A stretch of 64,000 bases of DNA from Roseburia sp. (GCA_003483745.1 DMYD01000042.1:32362-96361), one strand, 5' to 3'. Positions 33,704 through 42,998 are shown, numbered from the stretch's first letter. Made by a program: numbers and translations. Notes: a model not told the origin generated them from the letters alone.

Positions 33704-34717
33704 ATGGCAACAAATACACAAGATTATACTGGAATACAAAAGGCGGCAATCCTTTTGATTGCCTTAGGACCAGAACGGTCTGCTGACATTTTTAAACATT
33801 TAAAAGAGGATGAAATTGAAGAACTGACGCTTGAGATCGCAAACACCAGAAGTGTTTCACCGCAGGTGAAGGAAGATGTTTTAAATGAATTTTATCAGAT
33901 CTGCCTTGCACAGCAGTATATTGCAGAAGGCGGTATTGGATATGCGAAAGAGTTACTGGATAAGGCACTTGGTGAGGATAGAGCACAGGAAGTTATCACA
34001 AAACTTACAGCGTCGTTGCAGGTACGTCCGTTTGAATTTGTACGGAAAACAGATCCAAGCCAGTTATTAAACTTTATTCAGGATGAACATCCACAGACAA
34101 TCGCGATGATCTTGTCATATCTGACATCGGCGCAGGCGGCACTTGTGATTGGAGCGCTTCCGCCGGAAAAACAGGCAGATGTTGCAAAACGTATTGCGAT
34201 GATGGATCGTACATCGCCGGATGTTATCAAAGAGGTGGAACGTGTGCTGGAAAAGAAACTTTCATCACTTGTCAACCAGGATTACACAATTGTCGGTGGT
34301 GTGGATGCAATCGTAAATATCTTAAATACAGTAGATCGTACGACAGAAAAACATATTATGGAGTCTTTGGAGATCGAAGAACCGGAGTTGGCAGACGAGA
34401 TCCGCAAGAAGATGTTCGTATTCGAAGATATTCTGCTGCTTGACGACCGTGCAATCCAGAGAGTACTTCGTGATGTCGATAATGCTGACCTTGGAGTTGC
34501 CCTAAAGGCTGCAAACGAAGAAGTACAGAACGTTATCTTTAAGAATCTTTCAAAACGACTGGCTGCAATGATCAAAGAGGATATGGAGTTTATGGGACCT
34601 GTCCGTATGAAAGATGTTGAGGAAGCTCAGCAGAAAGTTGTCAGTGTCATTCGTAAATTAGAGGATTCTGGAGAGATTGTAATCTCCAGAGGCGGAGGTG
34701 ACGAGATCGTTGTCTAA
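33704..34717 (+). CDS. fliG: Flagellar motor switch protein FliG
   Basis: A 337-residue rotor protein. YTGIQKAAILLIALGPERSA opens the FliF-binding domain. EHPQTIAMILSYL (the EHPQ motif) lies in the middle domain. The charged C-terminal torque helix includes FVFEDILLLDDRAIQRVLRDVD. It couples stator ion flow to rotation and binds FliM. It begins 3 bases after fliF and overlaps fliH by 8 bases, so translation is coupled. Confidence 0.98.
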   Translation: MATNTQDYTGIQKAAILLIALGPERSADIFKHLKEDEIEELTLEIANTRSVSPQVKEDVLNEFYQICLAQQYIAEGGIGYAKELLDKALGEDRAQEVITKLTASLQVRPFEFVRKTDPSQLLNFIQDEHPQTIAMILSYLTSAQAALVIGALPPEKQADVAKRIAMMDRTSPDVIKEVERVLEKKLSSLVNQDYTIVGGVDAIVNILNTVDRTTEKHIMESLEIEEPELADEIRKKMFVFEDILLLDDRAIQRVLRDVDNADLGVALKAANEEVQNVIFKNLSKRLAAMIKEDMEFMGPVRMKDVEEAQQKVVSVIRKLEDSGEIVISRGGGDEIVV

Positions 34718-35504
34718 TCTTTACAAACCGTGGTTCGTGCATACAGAGAGTCAGAATACAAGGGTGATCGATTCAAATGATCATATACAGGAGTTCCTGA
34801 AACAACAGATGGTAAAGCAAGACCGGCCTGTAGGACCGGATGGATTTGCGGAGGGGATTATTACTGACAAAACAGAGAATGTAATCCCTGTAGAAGAACC
34901 GGAACAGGATATGACTGCTGTGAATGAAAAAGCAAAGCAGATACTTTCGCAGGCAAGAGCACAGGCAGATGTGCTGATTGATGATGCAAGACAGGAAGCG
35001 GAAGCTATCCGTGATGAAGCAAAAAAACAGGGTTATCTGGAAGGACAGAATACATTAGAACAGGAGTATAACCAGAAAAAACAGCAGTTAGAACAGGAAC
35101 AACAGCAGAAAAAAATACAGTTGCAGAATTCTTATCAGGAAAAACAAAAAAACATGGAAAAAGAACTGGTAGATGTGATATTAAATGTTTTTAATAAGGT
35201 TTTTCATATCCAGTTTGATGATAAGAAAGAGATCCTGCTTCATCTGATCGATAATGCTATCGCAAATATCGAAGATGAAAAGCATTTCCGGATTAAGGTT
35301 GCAGGAGACAATGTGTCATTTTTAGAAAAGCATAAAGATGAAATATTAGATTATGTCGGACATGACATAGAACTTGAAATTGTTCCTGATTATACACTGA
35401 ATGAAAATGCGTGCACCATAGAGACTGACGCAGGAATATTTGACTGTGGTGTAGACGTACAGCTTGATAATCTGATGAAGGATATCAAAGCATTATGCTC
35501 ATAG
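34710..35504 (+). CDS. fliH: Flagellar assembly protein FliH
   Basis: A 264-residue regulator of the export ATPase FliI. The central part is a long Gln/Glu-rich coiled coil (QARAQADVLIDDARQEAEAI, then QQLEQEQQQKKIQLQNSYQE). The C-terminal FliH domain follows (LHLIDNAIANIEDEKHFRIKV). The TTG at 34710 (SNLYKPWF) is chosen because GGAGGTGA lies eight bases upstream; a GTG at 34698 is inside that site. Confidence 0.92.
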   Translation: MSNLYKPWFVHTESQNTRVIDSNDHIQEFLKQQMVKQDRPVGPDGFAEGIITDKTENVIPVEEPEQDMTAVNEKAKQILSQARAQADVLIDDARQEAEAIRDEAKKQGYLEGQNTLEQEYNQKKQQLEQEQQQKKIQLQNSYQEKQKNMEKELVDVILNVFNKVFHIQFDDKKEILLHLIDNAIANIEDEKHFRIKVAGDNVSFLEKHKDEILDYVGHDIELEIVPDYTLNENACTIETDAGIFDCGVDVQLDNLMKDIKALCS

Positions 35505-35519
35505 AGGTGAGGCGGCAGA

Positions 35520-36827
35520 ATGGGTACATTTGATAAATATCTTCAGCTTGCCGATAAGACGTATTTTAACCGTTTAGGCAAGGTGACAAAGATTGTCGGT
35601 CTTACAATTGAATCTGTAGGACCAAATGCAAAACTGAATGATCTGTGCCGTATCATTATCGATCGGGAACAAAATATTTCAACGATGGCTGAAGTTGTCG
35701 GTTTTCGTGATAAACATTTACTCCTGATGCCGTTTGAAAGCGTAGAAGGAATTGGTGTTGGATGTATTGTAGAAAATACAGGACATCCTCTGACTGTGAA
35801 AGTTGGAGAAGAACTGTTAGGCCATACATTAGATGGAATAGGACGGCCAACCGATGTGGAAGAATTATTACTTCCGTATGATTATCCGGTTGAAGCATTA
35901 CCACCAGATCCGATGGCAAGAAAAATTATTGATGAAGTACTGCCTTTGGGTGTGAAAGCAGTAGATGGTCTGATTACAGTAGGAAAAGGACAGAGAATCG
36001 GTATTTTCGCCGGATCCGGTGTTGGAAAAAGTACATTACTTGGTATGTTTGCGAGAAATACAAAAGCGGATATCAACGTGATTGCATTGATTGGCGAGCG
36101 TGGAAGAGAAGTAAGAGAGTTTGTGGAACGCGATCTTGGTGAAGAAGGCATGAAACGCTCCGTGGTTATTGTTGCGACATCCGATAAACCTGCATTGATA
36201 AGAAATAAAGCTGCAAAAACAGCAACAGCTATTGCTGAATACTTTAGAGATCAGGGGAAAGATGTGTTGCTGATGATGGATTCACTGACACGATTTTCTA
36301 TGGCACAGCGGGAGATTGGGTTGGCATCCGGAGAGCCACCGGTAACAAGAGGATATCCACCAAGTGTGTATTCAGAAATGCCTAAACTTCTGGAACGTGC
36401 AGGAACTTCGGATAAGGGATCTATTACCGGACTTTACACCGTGCTTGTAGATGGTGATGATATGAATGAACCAATCACAGATACGGCGAGAAGTATTCTG
36501 GATGGACATATTATGTTATCCAGAAAATTAGGACAAAAGAATCATTATCCTGCAATTGATGTATTACAGAGTATTTCCCGTGTTATGAGCTCGATTGCTA
36601 CAAGTGAGCATAAAGAGCTTGCCGGAAAATTAAGAAATGTAATGGCTACCTATAATGAGGCGGAAGACCTGATTAATATCGGAGCATATAAAAATGGAAC
36701 TAATCGCGAAATTGATTATGCAATTCAAAAAATCCAGGCAGTAAATGAATTCCTGATGCAAAAAACCGATGAAAAATTTGAATTCAGCGAGGAAATCGAC
36801 TTGCTGAGACAGCTGTTTGAAAATTAA
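35520..36827 (+). CDS. fliI: Flagellum-specific ATP synthase FliI
   Basis: A 435-residue export ATPase of the F1-beta type. Walker A is FAGSGVGKSTLLGM near residue 165; ALIGERGREVREFVERDLG and LLMMDSLTRFSMAQREIGLA (Walker B) follow, with the catalytic Glu in the GERGRE segment. It drives substrate unfolding and delivery to the FlhA/FlhB gate with FliH and FliJ. Start ATG behind GAGGTGAGG. Confidence 0.98.
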   Translation: MGTFDKYLQLADKTYFNRLGKVTKIVGLTIESVGPNAKLNDLCRIIIDREQNISTMAEVVGFRDKHLLLMPFESVEGIGVGCIVENTGHPLTVKVGEELLGHTLDGIGRPTDVEELLLPYDYPVEALPPDPMARKIIDEVLPLGVKAVDGLITVGKGQRIGIFAGSGVGKSTLLGMFARNTKADINVIALIGERGREVREFVERDLGEEGMKRSVVIVATSDKPALIRNKAAKTATAIAEYFRDQGKDVLLMMDSLTRFSMAQREIGLASGEPPVTRGYPPSVYSEMPKLLERAGTSDKGSITGLYTVLVDGDDMNEPITDTARSILDGHIMLSRKLGQKNHYPAIDVLQSISRVMSSIATSEHKELAGKLRNVMATYNEAEDLINIGAYKNGTNREIDYAIQKIQAVNEFLMQKTDEKFEFSEEIDLLRQLFEN

Positions 36828-36841
36828 GAAAGGTTCTGGGT

Positions 36842-37294
36842 ATGGCAAAATTCAGATACAGAATGCAGAACATTCTTGACATTAAAGAAAAAATGGAAAA
36901 TCAGGCAAAGACAGCTTATGGTGTGGAAAATGCAAAGCTGGCGACAGAGCAGCAGAAGCTTCAGGATATCCTGATACGCAGAGCCGGTTACGAGGCGAAA
37001 GCGAGAGAATTGGTGAGCGGCAATATTAATGTTTTGGAGATTCGCGAATGCAGGAAGGCGATCGATGTTTTAAAAAGCAAACAACGCAGCCAGATGATGA
37101 ATGTACATGCTGCAGAGCGCAATGTTGAATTAGCAAGAAAACAGTTAAATGAAGCAATGGTTGAACGCAAAACACATGAAAAACTGAAAGAAAAAGCTTT
37201 TGAGGAATTTAAACAGGAACTTTTACATGAAGAATCAAAAGAGATAGATGAACTTGTCAGTTATACCTATCACGATAATGGACAGCGTAGTTAG
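36842..37294 (+). CDS. fliJ: Flagellar export chaperone FliJ
   Basis: A 150-residue, almost entirely alpha-helical coiled-coil protein (FRYRMQNILDIKEKMENQAK at the start, then long charged heptads). FliJ sits in the centre of the FliI ring and links it to FlhA. Sequence conservation in this family is low, so the call rests on length, coiled coil and position directly after fliI. ATG behind AAAGGTTCTGGGT, 14 bases after fliI. Confidence 0.9.
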   Translation: MAKFRYRMQNILDIKEKMENQAKTAYGVENAKLATEQQKLQDILIRRAGYEAKARELVSGNINVLEIRECRKAIDVLKSKQRSQMMNVHAAERNVELARKQLNEAMVERKTHEKLKEKAFEEFKQELLHEESKEIDELVSYTYHDNGQRS

Positions 37295-37320
37295 GCAGTT
37301 TGAGCGGACAGGAGGAAAAT

Positions 37321-38163
37321 ATGGCAGAAGAAAAAGAAGAAGTTGTAGATAAAAAAGCTGCAAAAAAAGAAGAAAAGCAAAGAAAAAAAGAGGAAGCAAA
37401 GCAGAAAAAGGCACAGCATGCAGCGGAGAGTGATGAACTTGAAGAAGAAAGCGGTGGCAGTAAAGTTGCTGTATTTTTTGTCTCTCTTCTGATTATAATC
37501 GTGTGGCTTGCAATTATAGCACTTCTGATCAAATGGGATGTTGGCGGATTTGGATCTGGTGTGCTTGCACCGATTTTAAAAGACGTTCCTTATGTAAATA
37601 AAATTTTGCCGGATGATGCGGTGAAAGAAATGTCAACAGAAGACAGTGCCTATGCATACGATACCATGGCAGATGCGGTTGAGCGTATCAAGGAACTGGA
37701 AAAAGAACTGGCAGATGCGCAGAATGCATCGTCTGCAAACGCAGATTATATCAGTCAGTTAGAAGCGCAGTCACAGGAATTACAGCAATATAAGGAAAAC
37801 GAGGCAGAATTTGAAAAGGAAAAACAAAGCTTTTATGAGGATGTTGTATTTTCAGATGTAGCCCCGGATATTGAAGAATATAAGAAATATTATGAAAGCA
37901 TCGATCCTGCAAATGCAGAAGTATTGTATAAGCAGGTAGTGGCGCAGACGGCGGAAGATGAGCAGCTTGATGATTACATTAAGACATATTCATCTATGAA
38001 GCCGAAAGAGGCAGCAGCAATTTTTGATACCATGACAGACAACCTGAAACTGGTTGCACAGATTTTAGATGGTATGGATGCAGATTCAAGAGCTGCTATT
38101 CTTGGTAAGATGAGTTCTGATACCGCAGCAAAGGTAACAGAGATCATGAAACCTTCAGAATAG
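37321..38163 (+). CDS. MotE-like flagellar protein (MgtE-N domain, YlxF-like)
   Basis: A 280-residue protein. A highly charged Lys/Glu N-terminus (AAKKEEKQRKKEEAKQKK) precedes one membrane helix near residues 50-70 (VFFVSLLIIIVWLAIIALLI). A coiled coil (IKELEKELADAQNA) follows. The C-terminal MgtE-N/MotE-like domain carries YIKTYSSMKPKEAAAIFDTM, AQILDGMDADSRAAILGKM and PDTAAKVTEIM-type repeats. In alphaproteobacteria MotE is a MotC chaperone; the Firmicutes homologue between fliJ and fliK is uncharacterised. The ATG at 37321 lies behind AGGAGG; an upstream TTG at 37300 is not needed. Confidence 0.85.
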   Translation: MAEEKEEVVDKKAAKKEEKQRKKEEAKQKKAQHAAESDELEEESGGSKVAVFFVSLLIIIVWLAIIALLIKWDVGGFGSGVLAPILKDVPYVNKILPDDAVKEMSTEDSAYAYDTMADAVERIKELEKELADAQNASSANADYISQLEAQSQELQQYKENEAEFEKEKQSFYEDVVFSDVAPDIEEYKKYYESIDPANAEVLYKQVVAQTAEDEQLDDYIKTYSSMKPKEAAAIFDTMTDNLKLVAQILDGMDADSRAAILGKMSSDTAAKVTEIMKPSE

Positions 38164-38210
38164 ATCAATAAGCGGCATTATATGCAGCGAAAGGGAAAGG
38201 AGGAGAAAAC

Positions 38211-39692
38211 ATGGGAAGCACCAGTGTTTCAGAAGTGACTGGAATTATGTCTGTTGGACAGGGAGGTCAGACACTGACAGGAACAAAAGAAGGTGATCTG
38301 AAAGTTCAGTTTGCAGAAGTGATGAGCCAGATGACAACTCAGGTTGGCGGCGGTTACAGTTACGGTGGACAAAGTAGTAAACAGGGTACAGCAGCTGTGA
38401 CAGGACAAAGCAGTGTTACAGATAATTATGAACGTTATCAGAATACTGTGGGCGGAATAAAGGATAATTCTACAGCCAAGTCAGATGTCAAAGCAGAGGA
38501 TACCGATAAAAAGCTGGCAGCATTCGATGAGGATGTAAGACAGGTTTTGAAAGACAAACTTGGTGTGACGGACGAGGAAATCACAGATGCCATGCAGAAG
38601 TTAGGACTTACGATTGCTGATCTGATACAGCCGAATCAGCTTGCGCAGCTTACAGCTGAACTCACAGGATGTGAAAATGTTGGAGAACTGCTGTGCAACA
38701 GTTCATTTATGGAAATTGTAAATGAAATTGGAGAGTTGTCACAGAACCTGTTAGATGAACTTGGAATGACACCGCAGATGTTTACTGAGACGGTTGCAGC
38801 AACAGACACAAATGTGAATGCAGAGCAGTTACCGGCGGATATCCAGGTGCCGGAAAATGACAACGCAGTACAGACGGCTGCAGATGCTGTGCCGGAGCAG
38901 ATGATTTCAGATGCAAAAGATGATAAAACAGTACAGACAGTTTTAAATGCAGATGAAGTGGAAACACAGAAGCCGGAGGACAACATTGTTCTGCAGAAAG
39001 AAGTTGCAGATAATGTAAAGGATACCGATGACGTAAATGATGGCCTGATGCCGGAGAAAACAGAAGAGCCGGATGTAAAGACAGAGTCAGACAAGGGCCA
39101 GCAGACAGACAGCAGAAATGAATCAGGAAATACGTCAAATCAGACGGCATTTGTGACTCAGGAACACACGGCTGAACCTGCAATGGTAAAAACACCGGAG
39201 AATGTGCCGGAATTTTCAAGACAGCTTGATACGTTAGATCTAATCCGTCAGGTAACAGAATTTACAAAAATCACTGTCCGTGAAGCACAGACGACGATGG
39301 AGATGCAGTTGAACCCGGAACACCTTGGCAAGATTTATATCGAAGTAACGACCAAGGAAGGAAATGTATCTGCTCATATTATGACACAGAACGAACTGGT
39401 AAAAGAAGCGTTAGAAGCGCAGATGGCAGAACTCAAACAGAGTATGAACCAGGCAGGTGTGAAGGTGGATGCCGTAGAAGTTACGGTTGGAAGCCATGAG
39501 TTTGAAAAAAACTTAGAGCAGAATGCAAAACAGGAAGAGAGACAGGCAGAGGAGCAGGAAAAAGCTTCGCCAAAGACTAGAAGAATCAACTTAGATGAGT
39601 TAGATGAACTCTCCGGGGTCATGAGTGAGGAAGAAGCCCTTGTGGCGCAGATTATGGCAGATCACGGTAATTCCGTAGATTATACTGCTTAA
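38211..39692 (+). CDS. fliK: Flagellar hook-length control protein FliK
   Basis: A 493-residue FliK. The first ~330 residues are low-complexity, acidic and Gln/Thr-rich (the ruler part, poorly conserved). The C-terminal switch domain is clear: TTMEMQLNPEHLGKIYIEV and KEGNVSAHIMTQNELVKEAL with QAGVKVDAVEVTVG. It measures the hook and flips FlhB specificity. ATG behind AAAGGAGGAG. fliK followed by flgD is the usual order. Confidence 0.93.
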   Translation: MGSTSVSEVTGIMSVGQGGQTLTGTKEGDLKVQFAEVMSQMTTQVGGGYSYGGQSSKQGTAAVTGQSSVTDNYERYQNTVGGIKDNSTAKSDVKAEDTDKKLAAFDEDVRQVLKDKLGVTDEEITDAMQKLGLTIADLIQPNQLAQLTAELTGCENVGELLCNSSFMEIVNEIGELSQNLLDELGMTPQMFTETVAATDTNVNAEQLPADIQVPENDNAVQTAADAVPEQMISDAKDDKTVQTVLNADEVETQKPEDNIVLQKEVADNVKDTDDVNDGLMPEKTEEPDVKTESDKGQQTDSRNESGNTSNQTAFVTQEHTAEPAMVKTPENVPEFSRQLDTLDLIRQVTEFTKITVREAQTTMEMQLNPEHLGKIYIEVTTKEGNVSAHIMTQNELVKEALEAQMAELKQSMNQAGVKVDAVEVTVGSHEFEKNLEQNAKQEERQAEEQEKASPKTRRINLDELDELSGVMSEEEALVAQIMADHGNSVDYTA

Positions 39693-39713
39693 AACAAAAG
39701 AAAGGAGAAAAAA

Positions 39714-40469
39714 ATGGCATTAATTCAGCCCGTTGAAGACGGAAAAATACCAAAGGATACCAGTACTACAAGCAAATCGGATACCAGCAATGACCTTGGC
39801 TATGACCAGTTCTTACAGCTGTTATGTGCAGAGATGCAGTACCAGGATCCGTTAGAGCCTACCAGCAATACGGAGTATGTTGCACAGCTTGCTACATTTT
39901 CACAGATGGAAGCAACACTTGGTATGCAGAGTACAATCGAGAGCAGCAATGCAAATGCACTTGTTGGAAAATATGTTATTATCAAGACAACATCTTCGAC
40001 TGGAGAAACAACAGCAACAGAGGGATTTGTTGATTATGTACAGAAAGAAAACGGTGAGCAGAAGATCTGTGTAAATGGGGTGTTATATTCACTTTCTGAT
40101 GTATATCAGGTTGCAGATACCGAATACATGGAGGCAGAGACACTTGCTAAGACGTTTGCAGCAGCGGTTGCTAAATTGCCGAATGCAGCACAGCTTACAT
40201 TAAGTGACAAAGATGATGTCAAGAATTTAAAGACATATTACGATAATCTGAATTCTTATCAGCAGTCAAAGATCGATACAGATACTTTGAAAAAATATCA
40301 GGAACTGCTTGCACAGATGGAAAAACTTGCAGGAAAAGACTGGTATAAAAGTACTTCATCATCGACAGGTACAACAACAGATACAAAAACAGATACAGAT
40401 ACAAAAACAGATACGACAACAGGAACAGATACAACAACAGACACAAAGACAGATACAGATAAAACCTGA
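39714..40469 (+). CDS. flgD: Flagellar hook-assembly scaffold FlgD with a Thr/Asp tail
   Basis: A 251-residue hook-cap protein. The N-terminal signature LGYDQFLQLLCAEMQYQDPLEPTSNTEYVAQLATFSQMEA is clear in two parts (QLLCAEMQYQDPLEP and YVAQLATFSQMEA). The central part (LVGKYVIIKTTS, GFVDYVQKENG) is typical of short clostridial FlgD. The usual C-terminal Ig/FnIII part is missing. Instead it has helices and a tail made only of Thr, Asp, Lys, Ser and Gly (from about residue 213). ATG behind AAAGGAGAAAA. Confidence 0.93.
   Translation: MALIQPVEDGKIPKDTSTTSKSDTSNDLGYDQFLQLLCAEMQYQDPLEPTSNTEYVAQLATFSQMEATLGMQSTIESSNANALVGKYVIIKTTSSTGETTATEGFVDYVQKENGEQKICVNGVLYSLSDVYQVADTEYMEAETLAKTFAAAVAKLPNAAQLTLSDKDDVKNLKTYYDNLNSYQQSKIDTDTLKKYQELLAQMEKLAGKDWYKSTSSSTGTTTDTKTDTDTKTDTTTGTDTTTDTKTDTDKT
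40353..40466 (+). repeat. Low-complexity Thr-Asp repeat at the FlgD C-terminus
   Basis: Repeated ACAGATACAAAA-type codons encode TDTKTDTDTKTDTTTGTD and similar strings to the end of the protein. The repeat is built from near-identical 6- and 12-base units and is prone to copy-number change. Confidence 0.8.
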
Positions 40470-40494
40470 TATCTGACAGAAGGGAAATGCGATT

Positions 40495-40890
40495 ATGAAT
40501 AAGATCAGTAACCAGTTTGCTTCCATTGAGCAGGTAACTGACCAGTATCTGACTCGGAAAAGCACGGATGCGGTAACTTCGAGCGGTGTCTCCTTTGAAG
40601 ATATTTTAAAGCAGAAGCAGGATGCAAAAGCAGGTGGGACACTTAAATTTTCCAAGCATGCCACGATGCGCCTGATGGATCGTAATATCAATTTGTCCAA
40701 AGAGCAGAATGAACGACTTGAGACAGGCGTTTTTAAGGCTGGTGAAAAGGGAATCAGAGAATCGTTAGTAATTGTTGATTCACTCGCTTTTATCGTAAAT
40801 GTTCCGAACAGGACAGTCGTTACAGCAATGGACCGGACAGAGTCCGATGATAATATTTATACCAATATTGATGGTGCTGTGATCATGTAG
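40495..40890 (+). CDS. TIGR02530-family flagellar operon protein
   Basis: A 131-residue protein of the small family found between flgD and flgE in Firmicutes and spirochaetes. Landmarks are VSFEDILKQKQ, LKFSKHATMRLMDRNI, GEKGIRESLVIVDSLAFIVNVPNRTVVTAMD. No membrane helix or signal. The function is not established; its fixed position next to hook genes suggests a hook-assembly role. ATG behind GAAGGGAAATG. Confidence 0.9.
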   Translation: MNKISNQFASIEQVTDQYLTRKSTDAVTSSGVSFEDILKQKQDAKAGGTLKFSKHATMRLMDRNINLSKEQNERLETGVFKAGEKGIRESLVIVDSLAFIVNVPNRTVVTAMDRTESDDNIYTNIDGAVIM

Positions 40891-40970
40891 CCGGACCGAA
40901 ATGGAGGCTAGATTCCCGGAATGACAGAAGGGAAGGCAGCACAAAAGAACTTAGGAGGTCAATTTCAACT

Positions 40971-42614
40971 ATGATGAGATCAATGTACTCTGCTGTGTCA
41001 GGTCTTAAGACACATCAGACAAAAATGGACGTTATTGGTAACAATATCGCCAACGTAAACACAGTAGCTTTTAAATCATCCTCAGTCGTATTTCAGGATG
41101 TTTTATATCAGATGACAAGTAATGCATCCGGTGCGAACGCAGCAACAGGTACCGGTGGTGTGAATGCAAAACAGATCGGTCTTGGTGTTACGACCGGTGC
41201 AACAAACTTAAGCATCACAACTTCCGGTGCGGCTGAAACAACCGGACGTGCATTCGATATCCGTTTATCAGACCAGTCTACGACAAACTTTTTTGTAGTT
41301 AACAACGGTTCTGAGAACCTGTTTACCAGAGCCGGTTCTTTCTATGTAGATGGAGCCGGTAACTTATGTATGACATCCACCGGTTATACAGTTATGGGAT
41401 GGCAGGTAGATCCGACAACAGGAAATATCAAGAAGGATACCGTATCTGCACTTCGTGTCATGCAGACATCCAACCTGACATCTGCTCCGGAAGCAACCAC
41501 ACAGGCAAATGTTTCCGGCATTATTGATAAAAATGATAAGGATGTATTGTCAGACAACGGACTTGTCAAAACACTGACTTTTTTTGATAATCTCGGTTAT
41601 TCCTATACAGCGCGTTTTGCAATGAAATCTACCGGAACAGATGGAAAATATACGGTAGAACTGGAAAAAATCTTAAACAGTGACGGAACAACGTTCTATG
41701 ATCCGGAAACCAGCAATGTTGATCTGAGTGATATATTTGGAGCAAAAACAACGAATGCTACACTTGGAACATACAGCCAGGTTCAGAGTGGTTATTACTA
41801 TGATTCTGCTAACAATAAATTTTATGTAGGAAGTGATGCAAACGGTACAGAAATTACATGGAACGGTACAGCATTTGCAGGTCAGGCAGGTAGTACCTAC
41901 AGCCTCAAACAGGTATACGGAATTTCAGATGCAATGGTTTCAAAGATTGGAGGCGGTCAGGCAACAGCTGCAATCGCAAATGGAACACTGACGATTTCCG
42001 GAGATGTAACTGATTACGCGATCGACTTCAGCACAAAAGATGGTACATTTACAGGAGTCGGTGCAAGAACGTCAAACAATAAGACAAACACAGTTACACT
42101 TAATATGAGTAAACTTGGAAACAATCCGACACAGTTTGACAATATTACCATTGATTTCTCCGGTCTGAAAGATGCAAACAATGGTGGTAAATCCACAGCG
42201 GTTATGTCTACAGGATCTATAGATGATGGTGTGACAGGCAAAGGAAAGAAATTAGGTGCCATGATCGGTATTTCCATCGACAACAATGGTCTTATCACAG
42301 GTACTTATGATAACGGTAATACAGAGACACTTGGACAGATTGCTGTAGCACAGTTTGCAAATGCATCCGGTCTTGAAAAGGTTGGAGAGAACTGCTACCG
42401 TACGACCTTAAACTCCGGTGAATTTGATGGAATCGGTGTTGAGATCTCTGCAGACGGAAGTTCTATGACATCCGGAGAACTTGAGATGTCAAACGTTGAC
42501 CTCTCAACGGAGTTTACACAGATGATCATTACACAGCGTGGATTCCAGGCGAACTCACGTATCATCACAACGTCAGATACACTGTTAGAGGAACTGGTTA
42601 ACCTGAAACGTTAA
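40971..42614 (+). CDS. flgE: Flagellar hook protein FlgE
   Basis: A 547-residue hook subunit. The N-terminus (MYSAVSGLKTHQTKMDVIGN, NIANVNTVAFKSSSVVFQD) and the C-terminal rod-type helix (VDLSTEFTQMIITQRGFQANSRII) form the D0/D1 core. The central 300 residues are the variable surface domains, rich in Thr, Asn and Gly. Length is above the E. coli FlgE (about 400). The ATG at 40971 lies behind AGGAGGTC. A terminator-like hairpin and a new promoter follow before flbD. Confidence 0.97.
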   Translation: MMRSMYSAVSGLKTHQTKMDVIGNNIANVNTVAFKSSSVVFQDVLYQMTSNASGANAATGTGGVNAKQIGLGVTTGATNLSITTSGAAETTGRAFDIRLSDQSTTNFFVVNNGSENLFTRAGSFYVDGAGNLCMTSTGYTVMGWQVDPTTGNIKKDTVSALRVMQTSNLTSAPEATTQANVSGIIDKNDKDVLSDNGLVKTLTFFDNLGYSYTARFAMKSTGTDGKYTVELEKILNSDGTTFYDPETSNVDLSDIFGAKTTNATLGTYSQVQSGYYYDSANNKFYVGSDANGTEITWNGTAFAGQAGSTYSLKQVYGISDAMVSKIGGGQATAAIANGTLTISGDVTDYAIDFSTKDGTFTGVGARTSNNKTNTVTLNMSKLGNNPTQFDNITIDFSGLKDANNGGKSTAVMSTGSIDDGVTGKGKKLGAMIGISIDNNGLITGTYDNGNTETLGQIAVAQFANASGLEKVGENCYRTTLNSGEFDGIGVEISADGSSMTSGELEMSNVDLSTEFTQMIITQRGFQANSRIITTSDTLLEELVNLKR

Positions 42615-42642
42615 TGTAATGTAAAAAAAATAATATTTATGT

Positions 42643-42674
42643 AAAACCTGTTCTAAAATGTCGAAACAGGTTTT
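42643..42674 (+). terminator. Terminator-like hairpin after flgE
   Basis: AAAACCTGTT (42643-42652) and AACAGGTTTT (42665-42674) form a perfect 10-bp stem whose T-run is in the stem. Only partial termination is expected, because the rest of the operon continues downstream. Confidence 0.55.
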
Positions 42675-42700
42675 ACACAGGCAGTTACATATGTTATACT
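42672..42700 (+). promoter_or_regulatory. Internal sigma-A-type promoter before flbD
   Basis: TTTACA (42672-42677), 17 bases, TATACT (42695-42700). It overlaps the right arm of the hairpin above, so the second half of the operon may have its own transcript. Confidence 0.5.
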
Positions 42701-42703
42701 GAA

Positions 42704-42739
42704 CATTGTGGCCGGTTTCAAAACAGGCCGGTCACAATG
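42704..42739 (+). promoter_or_regulatory. Leader hairpin upstream of flbD
   Basis: CATTGTGGCCGG (42704-42715) pairs with CCGGTCACAATG (42728-42739) with one G-U wobble and a 12-base loop. It begins at the predicted transcription start of the internal promoter and could protect the 5' end. Confidence 0.5.
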
Positions 42740-42776
42740 AAAATCTGTTGACTGGCAATGGAGGAATGATTACGAT

Positions 42777-42980
42777 ATGATCGAAGTGACACGGTTGAAT
42801 GGAACAACAGTATTAATCAATTCGGATCTGATTGAAACGGTGGAGGAAACTCCGGACACAGTCATCTCTCTCACAACAGGTAGAAAGTTTATTGTAAAAG
42901 AAAGTAGACAAGAGGTCAAAAATTTAGTAAAATCATACAAAAGGGATATTTTTACAAATGGCCTTTTAAGAGAAGAATAA
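42777..42980 (+). CDS. flbD: Flagellar FlbD family protein
   Basis: A 67-residue FlbD (SwrD-like). MIEVTRLNGTTVLINSDLIETVEETPDTVISLTTG-type strands (key pieces: LNGTTVLINSDLIE and TPDTVISLT) are diagnostic. In B. subtilis the homologue SwrD raises stator engagement and motor power. Its position immediately before motAB fits that role. ATG behind GGAGGAATG. Confidence 0.93.
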   Translation: MIEVTRLNGTTVLINSDLIETVEETPDTVISLTTGRKFIVKESRQEVKNLVKSYKRDIFTNGLLREE

Positions 42981-42998
42981 GTCCCACGGATGGGATTT
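42979..42998 (+). promoter_or_regulatory. Small hairpin in the flbD-motA gap
   Basis: AAGTCCCA (42979-42986) pairs with TGGGATTT (42991-42998) with one wobble. A similar AAGTCCCAC arm is in the cheW-cheC hairpin, suggesting a recurring intercistronic element. Confidence 0.4.

Noticed and set aside
38636..39094. Open frame of 152 codons on the minus strand
   Set aside because: Antisense to the low-complexity part of fliK; Ser/Phe-rich translation with no start signal.
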